Shown: positions 26,129 to 35,506 of the stretch, piece by piece
Layout: the number at the start of each line of letters is the position of its first letter
Numbering within the stretch: the first letter of the stretch is position 1
NCBI GenBank assembly: GCA_963803155.1
Contig: CAWDMN010000022.1
Span: forward strand, 9,444-73,443
Direction of reading: 5' to 3'
Origin: CAWDMN01 sp963803155
GTDB lineage: Bacteria; Acidobacteriota; Terriglobia; Versatilivoradales; Versatilivoraceae
Length of the DNA: 64,000 bases
The notes under the pieces: generated by a model
Databases searched by the model: none
What the model was told of the DNA's origin: nothing
What the model saw: only the letters and a program-made list of their open reading frames with translations
Translations under genes and position numbers: made by a program

Positions 26129-28333
26129 TTAGAGACGAAAAGTAAATCGCAATTTGACGGCGAACATCTCACTTTCCGGGATCAAAGAAAGTTCATGAGG
26201 AGAGAGGATCAACCTTTGCCAGCCGCGGTTCCAGACAATAAACAAATCGTTTCCAGGTTTAAAGGTCCAGCGCAGGCGGGTATTGGTTCCGAGATTTTGT
26301 GATTCCGAATCGTACTGGATGAAACTGGTCAAGATAAGATTTGGATTCCAGGCATAAGAGAAATTGGCTTGCCAGAGCCGCTGGGCAAAATTCCCCTGTG
26401 GAAGATGGCCAAAATTGCCATTGGCACTGAATCCCAGTTGCAGGTGGCCTGCCGGGGAGGCCCAGCGCGAGAAGAAGTCCCATTGGTCCAAAGTTCCCCC
26501 ATAAAAAGAGCCAAAAGAAGCAGTCACCCCGGCGTGCCAGGGGCGATGTTCGCTGCTGATCGCATGAAAATTCCATCGGTTAAACTGGTATGAGCCCGCT
26601 GGAATGTGAATCCCAGGAACAATCTCGAAGGGAGTCAATAGGCGTTCAAACTGCGGGATAATCTCCGTCTCAATCTGGTCGCCCGATTCCAATTGAGCAA
26701 TGAGCGGAGTGGCCGTGAATTTCCAAGACTCAGTGATTCCCTGCATATTGGTATATTGTTCGTAGTAATTGCCGATCGAAAACTGACGGACTCTTCGCAA
26801 TGCTCCTTCCCTGGAAGGGCGTGGCTGGACCCGGCAGCCTCCCTGGAAATAGCGGACCCCCGGGCGTGGCAAAAATCCCAGCAGGGGATCGAGTCCATCG
26901 CCATAGCGATTGGCGGAAGTGCCACAATCCAGAAAATCGTTGGGGTAATCTATTTTAAATCCCCATCCCGCCCTGCTGCCTGGTTTGTGATCGCCGCCGG
27001 AAGCTCCTGTCCAGCCGCCCACCAAGAGATTCTTGTTCCCTCGAAAGGTGGAAGTCCTCCAAACGGCATCCAGCCCATAAAAGGAATTCTTCCTCACTCC
27101 TTCAGGATCCCCATTCGTGACCAGAGTGCCGATTCTGAGCTTGTTGCTCAGGTCATAAGAAATCCTGCCGGCAAAGAGGTTGACACCAGGGATTTGCCCA
27201 CTGGAAATGGTGGTAGCGCGAGTCTGCACATCCAGCATGGCCAGATTCCATCGACCGGCCCGGCCATTCAGCTTGACGCCCATGTCGATGGGGACAGGCT
27301 CCCCGTTAAACAAGCCGATCCGCCTCGAGAAGAAGGGAATGAATTGTTCTCCCACGCCGAGCCCGAATTCATACTGGTTTGCCCCCTCGAGAAAAAAGGA
27401 ACGTTTCTCGGGCAAGAAGAGCGGGAAACGAGTGATGTTGAGCTGCCGCGAATCTACTTCCGTTTCCGCAAAGTCTGTGTTCAGGGTGAGGACGGTCACC
27501 ATCTGGGGAGTCACTTTCCAGGTAACCTCACCTCCCCCCGTGCCTTGCAGGATTCTTGAATCTTGGGGGAATAAGCTTCTTAGACGGCCAATTCCGTAAG
27601 GACTGATTTCAAGCCCGTGTCCCTGCCGGATGTCTTCAACTCCGGTCAGTTCGCCGGCACGGCTCAGATCATAAAAAAAAGAATCCAGGGTCGGAGAAGT
27701 CCAGCGCAGCATCAGGCGCTCCCGGCCCACGAATCGCTGGAAATTCAGTCCCCAACTTTTTAATCCATAAGTGAAACTAAGAGTTTGAAAAGGAATTTCC
27801 ACTTCCGCCGACCAGCCGTCCGGAGATTTCGAGACGCGGGCATCCCAAATCCCGTCCCAATCGTAGGATGGGTGCTCGGGGTCGGAAATCAATCCGTCCG
27901 AACGGGCCCCGGCCACGTTGATCATGAAGAAGTAGCCAGTTCGCTTATCCCCGTAGGCATCCAGCACGATTCCCACCATGTCGTCCCCCTCCATGGGGTT
28001 GTCGCGCTGCATGCTGTGAGCAGCCATCCGCCGGGGATCGGGATCGCTGCATCGAAATCCGAAATAAAAAGACTTGGAGCTTTTCAGGACGCGCACTTCG
28101 GTGAGAAAAGGGGTCGATTCTCCCGGGTGGGGAGATTGTTGGACAAGGGTCTGAACTTGGGCCCTCTGCCAATCTGCTTCTTCAAGGCGGCCGTCCAGGA
28201 CGATTGGCCCTGTCGAGGAAGTGGCTTGGATAGTCTTCCCTTCGGCGGCGAACAGCGGTTGGCTGTAATCCTTGGGAATCGAAAACCCGAAAATGAAAAA
28301 ACTAAAAAAAGAGATCCATTTCAATCGTCGCAT
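26129..28333 (-). CDS. DUF5916 protein with N-terminal CBM9/DOMON-like domain
   Basis: A 734-residue exported protein with a signal peptide (MRRLKWISFFSFFIFGFSIP). Residues about 30-210 form a carbohydrate-binding family 9-like domain (IVLDGRLEEADWQRA, KSFYFGFRCSDPDPRRM, WSAEVEIPFQTL). The remainder is a DUF5916 region rich in amphipathic beta strands and ending in Phe-Arg-Leu (KLRFTFRL), as in an outer-membrane barrel. FPLFLPEKRSFFLEGANQYEFG is a family hallmark. It probably lies in the outer membrane; the ligand is unknown. An ATG at 28357 is an alternative start. It converges with the receiver-HATPase gene, 50 bases apart. Confidence 0.85.
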   Translation of the reverse strand: MRRLKWISFFSFFIFGFSIPKDYSQPLFAAEGKTIQATSSTGPIVLDGRLEEADWQRAQVQTLVQQSPHPGESTPFLTEVRVLKSSKSFYFGFRCSDPDPRRMAAHSMQRDNPMEGDDMVGIVLDAYGDKRTGYFFMINVAGARSDGLISDPEHPSYDWDGIWDARVSKSPDGWSAEVEIPFQTLSFTYGLKSWGLNFQRFVGRERLMLRWTSPTLDSFFYDLSRAGELTGVEDIRQGHGLEISPYGIGRLRSLFPQDSRILQGTGGGEVTWKVTPQMVTVLTLNTDFAETEVDSRQLNITRFPLFLPEKRSFFLEGANQYEFGLGVGEQFIPFFSRRIGLFNGEPVPIDMGVKLNGRAGRWNLAMLDVQTRATTISSGQIPGVNLFAGRISYDLSNKLRIGTLVTNGDPEGVRKNSFYGLDAVWRTSTFRGNKNLLVGGWTGASGGDHKPGSRAGWGFKIDYPNDFLDCGTSANRYGDGLDPLLGFLPRPGVRYFQGGCRVQPRPSREGALRRVRQFSIGNYYEQYTNMQGITESWKFTATPLIAQLESGDQIETEIIPQFERLLTPFEIVPGIHIPAGSYQFNRWNFHAISSEHRPWHAGVTASFGSFYGGTLDQWDFFSRWASPAGHLQLGFSANGNFGHLPQGNFAQRLWQANFSYAWNPNLILTSFIQYDSESQNLGTNTRLRWTFKPGNDLFIVWNRGWQRLILSPHELSLIPESEMFAVKLRFTFRL

Positions 28334-28416
28334 CGACTCCACAATGATCAGCTCCATGTTGATCTAGATGGCAGACACGGCAAGCACATTCCCAAAAGCA
28401 GGAGCACCTGCGCTCG

Positions 28417-31395
28417 TTAAGAATATTCCCTCTGTTCTTGCCACCGGAACGACCGGCTGCGATAGCAGCGATCGCAAATCGCAAATTTAAAGAGGGGGGG
28501 AAGCGGTTTGCCGCATTCCCTGCAGGCGCGGGTAAGCTTTTTGAAAAGGAGCGCATTTTCGATGGCACGATTTGCCTCGCCCCGCAGGGATTCAGCTTCA
28601 TCCAGATCCGGAAATATTCGGGGATAGCGATATCCCAGCCAGCAATAAAGCGTGAGGATTTTAACCGCAATCTCCGCGAGCAAGAGGTCGTGATTATTGG
28701 CGATGTTTCTTTCCACCCTGACAATTCGGCCGGGATGGATGGGCCGGTGATCCAGGAAGTGCCGCAGGCACTCGATGTAGGCGGCCGCCATTTCACTGGT
28801 CTGGGTGTCCACGGGGGAGCATATCCATTGAAAAAGATCTTCGACTTGCTCCCGATAAGCCCGCTTAAGCGGAGCGTAAGTATCGACAATGCGCGCCAGT
28901 TCGAACATGTCATCGGTGACGACGGGGACGATGAAGCTGTCGTCGAAGCGCATCTTAGAGCGGAAAAGCAAGAGTGCGTCGAGGAAGGTGACTTCGGGTA
29001 GGAATTGGCGCAGCGCGAGCATGAAATCCGCGGTAGGCTGGACAAAGACTTTCTCCCACGGCATGGGAAGCGTTCCGATGCGCAATACCTGGGCGATGCG
29101 GCGCGCCTCCTCCGCGGTGGTGGCGCCAGCATAGCCAATGCTGTATTTCTGATAACGTCCGGCGCGTCCCGCAATCTGCAAAATTTCCGCGTCGGTCAAG
29201 GGGCGCGGTTCACGGCCGTCAAACTTCGTCAAAGTGTGAAAGACCACCTTCTTGATGGGCAGATTGAGCCCCATTCCAATGGCATCGGTGGCTACCAGCA
29301 CCTGGGTTTCTCCATTGCGGAAACGCCGGGCTTCTTCCCGGCGCACATCGGGCGAGAGGTTTCCATAGATCACGCTGGCATTGATCCCGTTGGCTCGCAA
29401 TTGTTCCCGCAATTCCAGCACGTCACGGCGGGAAAAAGCGATGAGAGCCGTGCCCGGTTCCGGCCGCTCGGCCGATTGGGCCGTGGGGAGCGGCTCGAGA
29501 GGGGTCAGGCGGCTGAACTCGCGCACTTCCACTTCCTCGCCGGCATACTGAGCCAGACGTTGGACCAGCGGGATGGCGTTGGCGCTGCCCGTCATTATGA
29601 CCGTTCCGGCGGGGACACCAATAAAAGCTTGCGTCCAGGCCCATCCTCTGCCGCGGTCGGTCAATAGCTGAATTTCATCGATCAAGGCGGCCTCCACTAC
29701 CTGATGCAGATTGAGCATTTCGATGGTGGAAGCGGTGAATTGCGCTTCGGGAACGATGTCCCGCTCCTCGCCGGTCAGAAAGCTGGCTTTCACTCCCCGC
29801 TTGAAGAGCTCTTCCTGGCCTTCCAGGGCCAGCAGCCGGAGTGGGGCAAGGTAGACGCCACTCTTGAATTCCGCCAAAAGGTTCAACCCATGATATGTCT
29901 TCCCGCTGTTGGTGGGACCGGCCAAAAAGATCAGCTTCCTTTGGCCGAGACGCCGGGCTACCGGGAATAATTCCCGATATTTGTCGAGATTGTGCTCGGA
30001 GAGAATCCGGCTCATGGCCTCGCGCTGCTGAGCCCTCTGGACAATCTCCTCAATGGCTTCATCGACGGCGTCATAAGCCATGCCTCCCAGCAGCCAAGGC
30101 TTGTCCACGAAGAGGTGTTGAAGGTCGGAAAGCTCGACGCCCGGGGTTTGAAGTCCTTTTTCCAAGGTGGGCCGTATCTTGGAGAGGAACTGTTTTCCTT
30201 TTTGCCGGACCGAAGAGGAGGATTCCTTCAAAAGCCTTTCCACCAGCGGGATGTACTCAGCCAGCTCCGCTTTTTCCGCCGCTTCGGAAATATCGATTCT
30301 GGTTTTCGCCGGAAAGTTGAAGACCAGCTCCATCCCGTGCATCTTTTCGACAAATTCCACCGGACGCTCGATGGCCAGGGCTGTTTTTGAGTCCGATTTT
30401 ACTTTGACGCCCGGAAGGGAAGAGCCAAGAAGTTCCGAAATCTCCTCCCGTGCCTGCTCCAAGAAATCCTTGCGTGCCCGGCTTAAATGATCCTTGATCC
30501 CTTGCGCCAGTTTCTTTTCCCTCAGGTTCAGACGGCAATCCCCTTTGAACAAATCCTTCAGCTGTTGTGCTGCCTTTTGATTCTGGACCTTGTCACAAAG
30601 CAGAGCGGTTTTTTGAATCAACTCCGACAGGCGCATCACACTCTTCAGGAGATGGTCAAGCTGTGCGGAGAGCTTGGGCGGATCGGCATTGCCGAGGAGG
30701 TTTGCGATCGTATGAGCCGCCGCGTCCCGCATCCAGGGATGAGCCACTTCTAAAATCTGCGCGGAAAGAAGACGAATTTCACCCGCCCCTGCATCGGAAA
30801 AAAACCAGACGATGCGGTGAGAAGAATCCGGGATCGAGGTCAGATCGCCGGTTTGAAGGATCTGGATCATAGCCAGCTTGGATTTTTCCAAAACGGAAGG
30901 CAAGCCAGCATCTTCGCTTAAATCCTCCACTTTCCGCAGAGCATTCTCGGTTTTCGAAATTGTGGAGTGAACCCAGGTTTTCGCAGCCTCACTTTCCCGT
31001 TGAATCCAAGCATCGATAAACGCGTCCATCTCCTCCTGGCGGGGCGCGCCACCGTCGGAAGCGCAAAAAATCAGCCCTTCCGGGGGATTGAAGGGGTACG
31101 CGAGCTTGCGGCCAATCTTCCTTCCCCGTACCATGCAATCTTCCAGCGGAGGGAGGGGATGCCTTTCGCAAAGAGTCTTCCAACGCCGTGCTGCCAGGCT
31201 CGAACGGAAAAATTCCGAATTGATCGCTTCCAATTTTGTGGAGGAGGAAAGCTTGCGAAGGTAGTCGCGTTCCTCTTCGCTGATTTCGGTCAAGGCGCTC
31301 AGGAGTGATTCTACTTTTTCAGCCCGTTGAGTTTCCCTTGCACTGGCTTTATGGGAATGTGGCTGGGGGGGAGGATTGAAGTTTCTCTTTGTCAT
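28417..31395 (-). CDS. SUV3-type superfamily 2 helicase with C-terminal zinc ribbon
   Basis: A 992-residue helicase. A long helical N-terminal region (about 1-470) precedes the motor. Motif I is FLAGPTNSGKTYHGL (about 490), followed by YLAPLRLLALEGQE and TGEERDI. Motif II is DEIQLL (about 573), motif III is MTGSAN, and motif VI is QIAGRAGRY. The GPTNSGKT plus APLRLLA plus DEIQ combination is specific to the mitochondrial SUV3 RNA-helicase family. The C-terminal 30 residues carry two Cys pairs (CRECG, CDRCY), a zinc-ribbon extension. The start at 31395 has AAGGGA upstream. RNA unwinding or decay is inferred; the protein is much longer than a bare SUV3 core. Confidence 0.85.
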   Translation of the reverse strand: MTKRNFNPPPQPHSHKASARETQRAEKVESLLSALTEISEEERDYLRKLSSSTKLEAINSEFFRSSLAARRWKTLCERHPLPPLEDCMVRGRKIGRKLAYPFNPPEGLIFCASDGGAPRQEEMDAFIDAWIQRESEAAKTWVHSTISKTENALRKVEDLSEDAGLPSVLEKSKLAMIQILQTGDLTSIPDSSHRIVWFFSDAGAGEIRLLSAQILEVAHPWMRDAAAHTIANLLGNADPPKLSAQLDHLLKSVMRLSELIQKTALLCDKVQNQKAAQQLKDLFKGDCRLNLREKKLAQGIKDHLSRARKDFLEQAREEISELLGSSLPGVKVKSDSKTALAIERPVEFVEKMHGMELVFNFPAKTRIDISEAAEKAELAEYIPLVERLLKESSSSVRQKGKQFLSKIRPTLEKGLQTPGVELSDLQHLFVDKPWLLGGMAYDAVDEAIEEIVQRAQQREAMSRILSEHNLDKYRELFPVARRLGQRKLIFLAGPTNSGKTYHGLNLLAEFKSGVYLAPLRLLALEGQEELFKRGVKASFLTGEERDIVPEAQFTASTIEMLNLHQVVEAALIDEIQLLTDRGRGWAWTQAFIGVPAGTVIMTGSANAIPLVQRLAQYAGEEVEVREFSRLTPLEPLPTAQSAERPEPGTALIAFSRRDVLELREQLRANGINASVIYGNLSPDVRREEARRFRNGETQVLVATDAIGMGLNLPIKKVVFHTLTKFDGREPRPLTDAEILQIAGRAGRYQKYSIGYAGATTAEEARRIAQVLRIGTLPMPWEKVFVQPTADFMLALRQFLPEVTFLDALLLFRSKMRFDDSFIVPVVTDDMFELARIVDTYAPLKRAYREQVEDLFQWICSPVDTQTSEMAAAYIECLRHFLDHRPIHPGRIVRVERNIANNHDLLLAEIAVKILTLYCWLGYRYPRIFPDLDEAESLRGEANRAIENALLFKKLTRACRECGKPLPPLFKFAICDRCYRSRSFRWQEQREYS

Positions 31396-31638
31396 TTGTC
31401 CCTTCAGCTCGATCCAAGCGTGTAATGCCGCCCAATGGTATCCGGAAACGGGAGAGGAGACAATAAATTGTAAGGGCAAGAGGATTATACCCGGCTCGAT
31501 ATATTTTATTGGGGAAGGAGGAACCAGCGAAGGAGAACACCACCGGGCGCATGCTTACGCCGCCAGCACGGTTCGCATGGGTCTGCCCAACAAATCATGC
31601 GCCTGGACATTGGCTGAAGGCAATTATTGAAAAAATGC

Positions 31639-31671
31639 TTGACATCCTAGCCGTACTAGTATACATAGTAC
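31639..31671 (+). promoter_or_regulatory. Promoter and overlapping palindromic operator of GntR-ABC operon
   Basis: A perfect -35 TTGACA (31639-31644) is followed by a -10-like TACATA (31662-31667, 17-base spacing). A GTACTA-N7-TAGTAC palindrome (31653-31671) covers the -10 and ends 3 bases before the ATG. There is no room for a Shine-Dalgarno, so the mRNA is probably leaderless. The palindrome fits autorepression by the YtrA-type GntR protein. Confidence 0.6.
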
Positions 31672-31674
31672 ACC

Positions 31675-32058
31675 ATGCTGTCATTTTCTATTGAGTTCAA
31701 ACCTGGATTGCCTGTCTATGAACAGGTGATCTTTGCGGTCAAAAAAGCGCTGGTGTCGGGCCAGTTGCGGCCCGGAGATGAATTCCCTTCCGTGCGGGTC
31801 CTGAGCCAGCAACTCAAGATCAATCCGAACACCTCCCACAAAATCGTGACCTGCCTGACCCAGGAGCGGCTGCTGGAAGTCCGGCCCGGGATTGGCACCT
31901 TTGTCGCCCAGCCTCCGGCCAGCACGGCGGAGCAGCGCAGCTCGCTGCTGGTGGATGAAATTGAGAGGGTCGTTGTTGAGGCGCAAAAACTCTCGTTGGA
32001 CTTGGATGTAGTAATTCAAGCGGTGGTGAAACAATGGAAACGCGCCAAGAAAGGCTAG
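31675..32058 (+). CDS. YtrA-subfamily GntR transcriptional regulator
   Basis: A 127-residue regulator: a winged helix (PVYEQVIFAVKKALVSGQLRPG, then FPSVRVLSQQLKINPNTSHKI and the wing GIGTFVAQPP) followed by only a short helical tail. That short tail defines the YtrA subfamily, whose genes usually precede ABC exporter operons and repress them. Here the next gene, 3 bases on, is the ABC ATPase. The ATG follows the operator directly, so translation is probably leaderless. Confidence 0.92.
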   Translation: MLSFSIEFKPGLPVYEQVIFAVKKALVSGQLRPGDEFPSVRVLSQQLKINPNTSHKIVTCLTQERLLEVRPGIGTFVAQPPASTAEQRSSLLVDEIERVVVEAQKLSLDLDVVIQAVVKQWKRAKKG

Positions 32059-32061
32059 CCC

Positions 32062-32964
32062 ATGGACAATGTGATTGAAACTCAAGACCTCTGCCGCCGG
32101 TTCAGGCGGATTGAAGCCGTACGGGATTTATCCATGCAGGTCCCGGAGGGAAGCATCTTTGCCTTCGTGGGCCCAAATGGGGCCGGGAAAACAACCACCA
32201 TTAAATTGCTGATGAATTTGCTCGATCCGACCCGTGGGCAGGCGCTTGTGTTGGGTTCTAACAGCCGCAGATTAGGTCCCGCTGAGTTGCAGAGGATTGG
32301 ATATGTTTCAGAAAATCAGGAACTCCCATCCTGGATGACTATTGAGGAATTAGTTGCTTTTTACCGGCCGTTCTATCCCTCATGGGACGATTCTTTCTGT
32401 TCGCGGCTCAAAAAACAATTGTGTTTGCCCATTGGACAAAAGATCGCCAACCTCTCCCGGGGCATGCGGATGAAAACCGCCTTATTGCTGGCATTGGCCT
32501 ATCGTCCCAAGCTGCTGATTCTGGATGAGCCGTTCGCCGGATTGGACACCCTTGCACGCGAGGAATTTGTGCAAGGGATACTGGAAATGTCGGAAAACAG
32601 GGAGTGGACGGTTTTTATCTCATCGCATGACATTGATGAGGTGGAAAGGTTGACGGATTGGATCGGAGTTTTGAATCGGGGGCAATTGCAGCTATGCGAG
32701 CCGGTTGCATCATTACAAAGACGATTCCGTCAATTTGAAGTGCAAATGCCGAATGCTGTGATTCCGCCGAATCTGCCGGAAACCTGGATGGTCCCCGAAT
32801 GTGCAAACCATTCTGTTCGTTTTGTTGAGAGTAGCTATGAGCATGAGATCAGCGAAGCTTTGGTGGACAGACTTTTTCCCAAAGCAGAAATAGTGGAATC
32901 AAAACCTATGTCGTTGCGATCTATTTTTCTCACGCTTGCCCGGACTTTTCGAATTTCGAATTAA
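32062..32964 (+). CDS. ABC transporter ATP-binding protein
   Basis: A 300-residue nucleotide-binding subunit: Walker A GPNGAGKTTTIK (about 38), a Q-loop region (GYVSENQELPSWMT), a signature variant NLSRGMRMKTALLLAL, Walker B KLLILDEPFAGLD, and the switch His in ISSHDIDEVE. It has the roughly 80-residue C-terminal extension found in YtrB/CcmA-like exporters. It lies 3 bases after the GntR gene and 223 bases before the permease gene, within one probable operon. The substrate is unknown; this regulator-transporter type often responds to cell-envelope stress or peptide antibiotics. Confidence 0.92.
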   Translation: MDNVIETQDLCRRFRRIEAVRDLSMQVPEGSIFAFVGPNGAGKTTTIKLLMNLLDPTRGQALVLGSNSRRLGPAELQRIGYVSENQELPSWMTIEELVAFYRPFYPSWDDSFCSRLKKQLCLPIGQKIANLSRGMRMKTALLLALAYRPKLLILDEPFAGLDTLAREEFVQGILEMSENREWTVFISSHDIDEVERLTDWIGVLNRGQLQLCEPVASLQRRFRQFEVQMPNAVIPPNLPETWMVPECANHSVRFVESSYEHEISEALVDRLFPKAEIVESKPMSLRSIFLTLARTFRISN

Positions 32965-33187
32965 CAATAGCAATTGCCAGCGATGTTTAGGAAGAATCGG
33001 GATTTCCACTGGGCACAATATCAATTGATTGATTGGTCGAGTTCTGGGGTCAAGCACACATCCGCATTTGCATCGCTTGGGAATGTGAATCTACTGAGGG
33101 AAAAACTTGGACCTGGAAAGCATTGAGATCCGGGGATAACGATATTTTTAAAAATTAAACTATTATTGATTTGTCAATGGAGGGGTC

Positions 33188-34921
33188 ATGAATCTTACCT
33201 TTCACATTTTCAAAAAAGACCTCCGTTATTTGCGCTGGTTTCTCGTTGGCTGGCTCGGATTGACTGCTTTTGGATGGCTGATTTTGGGGGCGGGAATGAC
33301 ATCCATGGCACGCGATACGAGGTTTTTCCAATATCTCCAGTACAGTTGGAGCCTGGTTTTGCCGTTAAATTTTCTTTTGATGGGATTGATTATTGCCCGG
33401 TTCGTTCAAGAAGACTCCACGGTTGGGACCACATCCTCCTGGATCACACGCCCGATTTCTCGCATACAGTTATTGAAAGAAAAATTCCTCTTCCTGGCCC
33501 TGGTCTTTATTTTGGCGCCGGTCGTATTGGATTTGGCATGCCTGCGCCTCTTCGGATTTACATTTGAAGAAATGGGATTAGCCTTGCCGCAACTGTTGTT
33601 ATGGCAGCTAGTTCTTTCTCTAAGCCTGATGGCGATAGCGTCTGTGAGTCGTGATTTAGCCAGGGCTGCGTTAACGGGGATTATGCTGGCGGTTTCCATA
33701 TATTTAGTTACGACTCTTTTAATATTCATTCAGCGGACTTTTTTCCCAAAATGGCATCCCGTGAAACCGGCAGAGTTGACTTCGATGGTCTTGGTGGTGT
33801 TAGTTTTTCTCTTCCTTGCCCCTTTGCTACTTATCATCCATCAGTACCTGACCCGAAAGGTGGGGCGCAGCATTGTCGTGGGATCAATATTTATGGTTCT
33901 GGCGATGGCTAGCATGAATTTCTGGAAATGGAACATAATGGGAGAAAGCGAGACTTGGGCCTCAAAAGATAAGATTGATCCTGCATCGATCCAGCTTTCG
34001 ATCGATTATCAGAAAATGCTGGCTGCAGCCGAAGACCTGCATCAATTCAATTCGGAAGAGAAAAAACCGCTGCATAAAATTGGCGGCGGTCTCGTGATTG
34101 AGAGTGTGAACACTCACATAATTTTCACTGTCAATAGAATCCGGTCGAAGGTTCAGCTTGCCGATGGAAAGATTATCGTGTCAAAAACTAATTCGGAATA
34201 CATAGATCCTTACGCGCGTAATCATCCGCCGGATCCATCGGTAATCCGGGCGATGGAGTCAGCTTCAGGCGCGAATCAAATACTATATCCTGACAGGATG
34301 GACTCTTTTCAGTTATTGCCGTTGCCTGTTTGGATTGAAATCGATGAAACCCTATTTGAGCAGTATGGGAAAAAAACAGCGGAATTGACGGGGGAATTGG
34401 AGTTGGATGCCGATGAATGGAGGGTGGCCGCCCGTTTGCCGATTAATGCAGGTTCGAATTTTCATTATGGCGGTTCGTATCAAATAGATTTGCTCAACAT
34501 CCAAAAGCGTGCCAATGGCTGCAGATTGCAGCTTCGGCTATGTCGAAGCTTTTTTCTGCTGCAACAGTGGGAGAATCAGTTCAGCGATACCCAAATTGCT
34601 CTCTTCAATCGAAACAGTCGTGAGCTGATATTGGGCAAATCTTTTACTTTAGGAGTACTTGGGAATATATCTTCTTTCAGATTCCTGCCACGCCCCTTAA
34701 TTTTTTTGAGATTTCATTTTGACTTGTGGGGAATATTTTACGATTTTGACTGGCAAAAATCCCCTGCCCCTATCAGCCGAGATTCTGGAAATAACTGGCT
34801 GGCCGATGCGGAAATAGTCTTGTTGCAACGTCATAGGCTTGGAAAAATTAAAAAGGATTTTAAGGTAACCGATTTTGTCATGAATCCTGATCCATCTGCG
34901 GGAATGGCCCGCTTGAATTAA
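33188..34921 (+). CDS. ABC-2-like permease with large C-terminal domain
   Basis: A 577-residue membrane protein. About seven hydrophobic segments lie in the first 260 residues, for example WFLVGWLGLTAFGWLILGAG and FLFLALVFILAPVVLDLACL. The stretch about 265-577 is hydrophilic and mixed alpha/beta, without known motifs, and is probably extracytoplasmic. GGAGGGG before the ATG supports the start. The pairing with the upstream ATPase and YtrA regulator supports a permease role; the family was not identified by name. The long soluble tail is unusual for an ABC-2 permease and might bind the exported ligand. Confidence 0.75.
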   Translation: MNLTFHIFKKDLRYLRWFLVGWLGLTAFGWLILGAGMTSMARDTRFFQYLQYSWSLVLPLNFLLMGLIIARFVQEDSTVGTTSSWITRPISRIQLLKEKFLFLALVFILAPVVLDLACLRLFGFTFEEMGLALPQLLLWQLVLSLSLMAIASVSRDLARAALTGIMLAVSIYLVTTLLIFIQRTFFPKWHPVKPAELTSMVLVVLVFLFLAPLLLIIHQYLTRKVGRSIVVGSIFMVLAMASMNFWKWNIMGESETWASKDKIDPASIQLSIDYQKMLAAAEDLHQFNSEEKKPLHKIGGGLVIESVNTHIIFTVNRIRSKVQLADGKIIVSKTNSEYIDPYARNHPPDPSVIRAMESASGANQILYPDRMDSFQLLPLPVWIEIDETLFEQYGKKTAELTGELELDADEWRVAARLPINAGSNFHYGGSYQIDLLNIQKRANGCRLQLRLCRSFFLLQQWENQFSDTQIALFNRNSRELILGKSFTLGVLGNISSFRFLPRPLIFLRFHFDLWGIFYDFDWQKSPAPISRDSGNNWLADAEIVLLQRHRLGKIKKDFKVTDFVMNPDPSAGMARLN

Positions 34922-35094
34922 ACATTTCTGGCGGGCAGGGGATCCAGCATGGATCGGTTTTAGACCTTTTTATTTATGTGAAACCGGTCGAAACGACATA
35001 ATTTCATCCCACAATTGGAATCTGTCTTAAAAGGCTGAGGCTTTCCTATGTCAGAGTCATTCGCTCAATGCTCATTCAACGGATTAAAGCCGCG

Positions 35095-35400
35095 CTAATC
35101 GCTCGTTGTCACTTCGCGCTGGAGTTGGGCCTCGTGACAAAACCAGGCTGCCGTGTTGAACCAACCAGCACGAAGCGCAAGCGAGTGATCGGCTTAGTTC
35201 TGCGCGGCAGCGGAGCAAGAGTGCCGCAGCGCTGATCGCTCGTTATCACTTCGCGCTGGAGTTGTGCCTCATGGCAAAACCAGGCTGCCGTGTTGAACCA
35301 GCCAGCACGAAGCGATAGCGAGTGATCGGCTCAGTTCTGCGCGGCAGCGGAGCAAGAGTGCCGCAGTGCTGATCGCTCGTTGACACTTCGCGCTGGCGTT
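35095..35400. repeat. 137-bp tandem repeat, about 2.2 copies, with internal inverted repeats
   Basis: The block GCTCGTT-N-TCACTTCGCGCTGG recurs at 35,101, 35,238 and 35,375, a regular 137-base period. Each unit also contains CCAGCACGAAGCG and GCGAGTGATCGGC, which roughly complement its own start, so a unit can fold back. It lies in the 585-base gap before the first surface-protein gene. The rest of that gap has no supported gene. Confidence 0.8.
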
Positions 35401-35506
35401 CGTTTTCAATCCTGCGCGAACTGCTGCGTGAACTGCTGCGTTGACTCTGCAAGGCCGGCATGCTATTTTTTGCACATCTACAAAATTCTTCATGTCAGGC
35501 GATGCT

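Noticed and set aside
26693..27559. A 288-codon ORF on the plus strand
   Set aside because: Antisense to the DUF5916 barrel region, with no Shine-Dalgarno or recognisable motif.
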